Of a stretch of DNA of 64,000 nt, positions 59,601 to 64,000 are shown one piece after another. The notes beneath the pieces are model-generated. The model saw only the letters and a program-made list of their open reading frames with translations. It ran no database searches and had not been told where the DNA came from. Within the stretch, counting starts at the first letter, position 1. Each line of letters opens with the position of its first letter. A program made the position numbers and the translations under genes. The DNA comes from Diadema setosum (lineage: Eukaryota > Echinodermata > Echinoidea > Diadematoida > Diadematidae), in the NCBI GenBank assembly GCA_033980235.1, contig CM067064.1:30009170-30073169 (forward strand), written 5' to 3'.

Positions 59601-60350
59601 CTTGCGACACTGGGGGGCCCACATATTTGCTTTGGTGTCGTCCTCCGCAGACTCCAGATGTTCAAACACGTATAGAGGCTCACTGTGGATTACTTGTGTT
59701 GGGAGACGGGATCGTGCAAATTCTACCGGCGGGCACGGGGAGATAATGCTTAATTGAGGATGTTTGGGGGGAAAGCAGGTTTTCGTCAAGTTGATTAATG
59801 TGTGTCTGCGTTAGCAGCAACAAAGGCGAAGTTTAGGGAACGTGCAAATACACTGCAAGCAGTTGTCTTTTCTCATGAACCGAGAAAGAAAGGGATAAAC
59901 GCAAAATCAGTCAGCACAACATGCTTCATACTGCACCCCTAATGAACCAAACAGACATGACATGAAAGAGCAAAAACAGGACACACAATTACCAGTGGTC
60001 TGGTTTTCATTTGTCTGAGCTCCATGCAGCACTGCTCCTTCTAACTTTCTTTCTAACCTGGCACTTACATTGACTCCCCATGTGCTTCTCATGGATTAAA
60101 AAAGAAAATGCATATAATTGTTGTGTTGCCTGTCATACATGATTCTTAATACTGTGCATCACATCAGAATGTACTTCTTTCATGAACTATTGAATTTAAT
60201 CGTTTTCGCCTGTTCACAAGAAGAGAAAGACTACTTATTACTTGTTTGATGATGATGATGTATATATATCTTAGGTATTATCACTCCCACCTAGTTGAAT
60301 AATTATGCAGTACCTGCTGCATGCTACAAGGATTAGAACCAGCATTTGCT
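56669..60350. other. No gene seen
   Basis: Presumed intronic DNA. A G/C-richer patch at about 58480-58760 gives overlapping frames on both strands, with an A14 run inside, but no domain or splice signal supports an exon. Confidence 0.35.
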
Positions 60351-60354
60351 CTCA

Positions 60355-60440
60355 GGCTGAAGCTTGGTGGTCTAGTGGATATTAGACACCTGTCCTGTGA
60401 TCAGAAGGTTGTAGGTTAGAATCCTGCTCTAGTAATGTAT
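60355..60440 (+). mobile_element. tRNA-derived SINE head
   Basis: A-box-like TGGTCTAGTGG (60368-60378) and B-box-like GGTTAGAATCC (60414-60424) have the spacing and look of a tRNA gene with one B-box substitution. The 3' extent is unknown. Confidence 0.5.
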
Positions 60441-62830
60441 GTATGCCCATGATTTCTTTTGTCATGGCTATTAAACACTGATCAATTCAGTGGGTAGTTA
60501 TGTCGATGTGGGGCAATTTGTCAGTCAGGTGCATCCTACTTATAATAGTGTCTTGGAGTTTACACCAGAAAATGCCGTCTGAAGCCTCAGCCCAAACTTT
60601 GGCAGCTTGTTCTCTTGGGTACAATGTAATACTTCCAGATAACAAACACTCATAAACTACTTGTTTTCACTATGCAAAGACTCTGATATAATTAGCTTAA
60701 TTTGGCCCATATTTTGAGAAGGTCATGAATTCTCAACAAAAGATGTACTTGCCTCTGGTCAGCAAGATTGAGTGGTCTCTCAAAGCGTCTATATGGCTGC
60801 GTGCTACCAGAGAGCACTCCAGCGAAGTAGATCCAACCTGCCGAGCCGGTCATCCGGCAAGAAGTTGAGAGTCCTTCAAGTCGATGACTCAGATTCACAG
60901 AGCGTTGCAATTTGAAAAAAGAAAAGAAAAAGAAGATGATTACACTGAGAAGGTCATTTTAAGAGAAACTTCTGTCCTTATTTTAGTGTTCCCTCCGTAG
61001 TGTTAGCGCTAAAAATAAGAAATTTTGCAGTACTTTGATTCTCTTTTCCAGTGTAATTGTGCAAATTCGTATTTGTGATGCTGATCTTAATTCAATTCAG
61101 TTCAGTTTCAATCTTTATTGTCCATGTGGACAAAAATAGGTAAAATGCAAAATGTACAAACACAATAGACAAAAGCAAAACAAAATGTAAAAAAAAACAA
61201 ACAAAAACGATGTCAAGGGGGGGGGGGAATGGGGGAGGTCGATTTGCTCTTGGTAACAGCATCAACAGAAAATTGATATATTGGATTTGTCCATTAAATT
61301 TTGGGGCATGAGAAACAAGTTTGTTTGAAATGTTATCATCAAGATGCTGGAGACGTTTCCCTTTAATATTTAGACTTCACTTATTTGCAAACACAATGTG
61401 CATGCTTTTTCATGATTGTGAGAAGAAGCAGTTGTACAATTTTTTCAGATACAATTTTAAAATCCTCTTTATAAGATAATCCAAACCAAATAGAAAAATC
61501 TGTCTTTTGAATGCATACTTATTGTGTGTGTGTGTTTGTGCCACCCTGCATGAACTGTTCCTTTAAGATTTGAAATGATAGACTTCATATCAGATTTTTC
61601 CCTTGCACAATTATCTGATCAGAGGCAATTTGCAAGCAGCTCATTCATGCGTGTAATCACAACACACACTTTTTCCTTCCAGCCTCTGAGTGTCATTACA
61701 GCTTAAAGGGCTAGTCTCAAAATGCCTGTATGGCATTTACCAGGGAAACCACAACAGAATATTTCATCTGCTACCTATCTGGAGAAAAAAAGGTCTGAAA
61801 AAAAAAGAGTCAGTATAAAGGAGCTACAGTTTCCAGCCCCCCCCCCCCCCCCTCCATGACACACAAGAAGGACAATGACTTCTGGAGAAACTTCCTATTT
61901 TAAGAGAAAAGGGCACATCTACCCTTGACCCAAGCAAGTGGGCGAAATCTCCCCCCCCCCCCAAAAAAAAAAAAAAAAAATCTCCTGCATGGTAATTGGT
62001 AGTGTATTATAAACAAAACAAAAACAACTTGATACGAAAAGAAATGTAGTTTATATAATTTATATCATCTATCAATAAACAACCAAATCTGGACCATAGC
62101 CAGAACAACCTCCATGATGTACCAGGTAAACATGTCAAATGCACCTACATGTACAGTGTATGAGTCAGTTTGCTGTTATTTTCTTATTATAAAATGGGTT
62201 CAAGAATGTAGCCAATAGGAAGCTCTGAAATGAGACACACCTCCTTCCTTTACTTCAGTACTATTGCACTGCCTGTAATCCTATGGTAGATTGCCGATCG
62301 TCTGTGCGCGCGGCGGCTCCTTTGATGAATTGCATGCATACGCGTACGCGCTGTCAATCCTGTAAACAACTTCTAGTTCGGGCTGCCGGCCGGCCGGCCT
62401 GTCTTCCCTTGTGCATAACATATGTGGCGTACGTACGTATACTGTATATACGTACACTTTGTACAGTACAGTAGACCAAGCGTTATGGGACCGGACGCGT
62501 ACATGGAGTCACTTTGAAGAGCAAATCCAACGATTTAGCAGGTTAATTCTCACGCCGTTTTCAGAGTATGTTGTCTAGTAGGCCTATATGAGGAGTCTAT
62601 ATCAAGTCTTTAAGGTAAAGGGTGCATATTCTATGTAAAATAAGTAAGTTTTCATGCGGGTGTCCGGAAACCCAACCCCCCATTATACTTATACTGTATG
62701 TGCGGGACTTCCGCGAGTGCGACGTGCGTAAAAGTTTGGGACGAACATCTTCGGACGTCTTGACCCACAAAGGTACGTGAAAAACGCTGAAAAATGATGT
62801 TAGTTTTCGAATTTTCGACCCATTTTATAA
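60441..62830. other. No gene seen
   Basis: Includes a possible LINE 3' end on the minus strand at about 61092-61230 (TTCAATTCAGTTCAGTTTCAA tail followed by A-rich DNA), C/A homopolymers near 61838-61980, and a CpG-richer patch at about 62290-62410. Confidence 0.35.
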
Positions 62831-63003
62831 AACAAATGATGCACAGGATTATTTCGTGGCGTTAATGTAGGCGTAGCTCACTCTCGGGTATTTACAATGT
62901 AGTGCAACATGCACTCGGCTTCGCCTCGTGCATGTTTCACAATTGTAAATACCCTCGAGTGCACTACGCCTACACTAATGCACTCTATCCTGTGCATCAT
63001 TTG
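62831..63003. mobile_element. 173-bp fold-back element flanked by TATAA, copy 2
   Basis: TATAA lies at 62826-62830 and 63004-63008. Terminal arms match perfectly over 16 bp (62832-62847 and 62989-63004) and the halves stay complementary to a central CTCGGCTTCGCCTC. Same ends and centre as 45158-45324. Confidence 0.8.
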
Positions 63004-63008
63004 TATAA

Positions 63009-64000
63009 TAGAGCATTAGTGTACAAAAATGTTGGGGTGTGGGCTGATTATTTATACTTCCATGTTGACATGCCATCAGAAAAACAGTGTATTAAACTGT
63101 TAAAGGTAACTCTAACCAACTTGTACCACTCAGCATGCACAATGTACATGCAGATGTTTGTGTCAAAGACTGGCATTCTACACCAGTTGAAAAGGGAAAT
63201 TTATATACTATTATTCAGTATGATGCCAAGACAACATACATCGTGTATAGAATCCCTTGTGAATATATTGGTTTGGGTACTTGCTTACTTCTGATCTATT
63301 GCTTGGACATAGATTTCCTTGTTATTGCCAAGTTTATCATGACTGAATGATTTTAAGAGAAGACTTAGTAGATATGCAGTGTCAGTAATTTGGTATCCCA
63401 CCATAAAACCAAACCCTTTTTAAGGGGTTAGGAAACTACTCTTCCAGTGAAGCAAATCTACCTCCCCCATCCCCCACCCCCCTGCTTATTAAAACCAATA
63501 GTTGACTGTAAGTGATTTCTCTCTTGCATTTAAGAGGGTCCAATTGTAGGCCTAAATCAAAAGTACTCCACCTAAGGACAATATTGCCTAGTAGCCTTTA
63601 ACTTAATGGAGTGTGAAATGGGATTGCTCCCTTTTTGAAACAGTCTTTCACAGGATTACTGTGCTTCGAAAAAGTTTTCCAAACATTGATGACTTCTCTG
63701 TGGTTCCTTATGAAAAAAGAAAAGTTTTTGCTTATCTGGCCAATTACTCTAATTGCATGGAGGCAGTGTCCTATGACTTTGGAGAAAAGCAACAACAACA
63801 ACAACAATAACAACAAAACAGACTGTTTATTTCCATCAAAAAGAATGCTCTCATATACAATGTACATCATCTTTTTTCACTGGTGTGTATCCCCCATAGC
63901 TGTAGACTTTTTCTCATGCAAAATGTGGTCAAAGTGTACAAATGCATGCATTGGGATACAGTTTGTTTGAAGTGCCTTGAGGTGCTTTGACTACCTTGCT
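63009..64000. other. No gene seen
   Basis: Presumed intronic DNA with a short CAA repeat near 63790-63815; no coding signal. Confidence 0.4.

Overview
The window is AT-rich animal genomic DNA with spliced genes, long introns and a dense load of transposable elements. It is most likely from a marine invertebrate deuterostome, with an echinoderm as my best guess. The reasons are a TRIM gene of the RING/two-B-box/propeller type, a Ty3/gypsy element with a pol gene order known from deuterostomes, and many short fold-back elements. The species call is inference; the sequence cannot settle it alone.

There are two host-gene pieces. At the left edge is a TRIM-family E3 ligase whose entire coding region lies in one exon (1631-3496), preceded by a clear splice acceptor. 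Near the middle is an 91-nt first coding exon (40353-40443) with an ideal Kozak context and a GTAAGT donor. Its 30 residues resemble the start of the neuronal scaffold CASKIN. No further ankyrin exon is visible, so everything from 40444 to the right edge is probably its first intron, more than 23 kb long.

The rest is mostly mobile DNA. From 4.1 to 12.6 kb there are a fold-back element with a 9-bp target duplication, a Helentron/DINE-like element with four ~160-bp core repeats, a decayed L1/Tx1-type LINE, a 565-bp fold-back MITE, and a CpG-rich composite of inverted repeats. From 12714 to 21596 lies a nearly complete gypsy element with 1151-bp LTRs that are almost identical. Its integrase lies upstream of reverse transcriptase (Gmr1-like order), its pol frame is broken at several points, and a 1500-bp LINE fragment sits inside its 5' LTR. 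From 21.6 to 27 kb there are TTAA- and TA-flanked MITEs, a tRNA-derived SINE, and a broken CR1/L2-type LINE on the minus strand that is itself interrupted by a MITE. From 31.1 to 35.8 kb is a mosaic of SINE heads and internal duplications. It is bounded by the same terminal layout (left hairpin, right copy of one hairpin arm plus a second hairpin) as the 4.7-kb-position element. The intron of the right half carries further fold-backs, including a family flanked by TATAA, and a possible 5.5-kb element with inverted ends.

I saw no CRISPR array, rRNA gene, convincing functional tRNA gene or bacterial-type operon. The most distinctive observations are the pol gene order of the gypsy element and the shared terminal architecture of the elements at 4669-5490 and 31117-35830. 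All repeat boundaries were read by eye.
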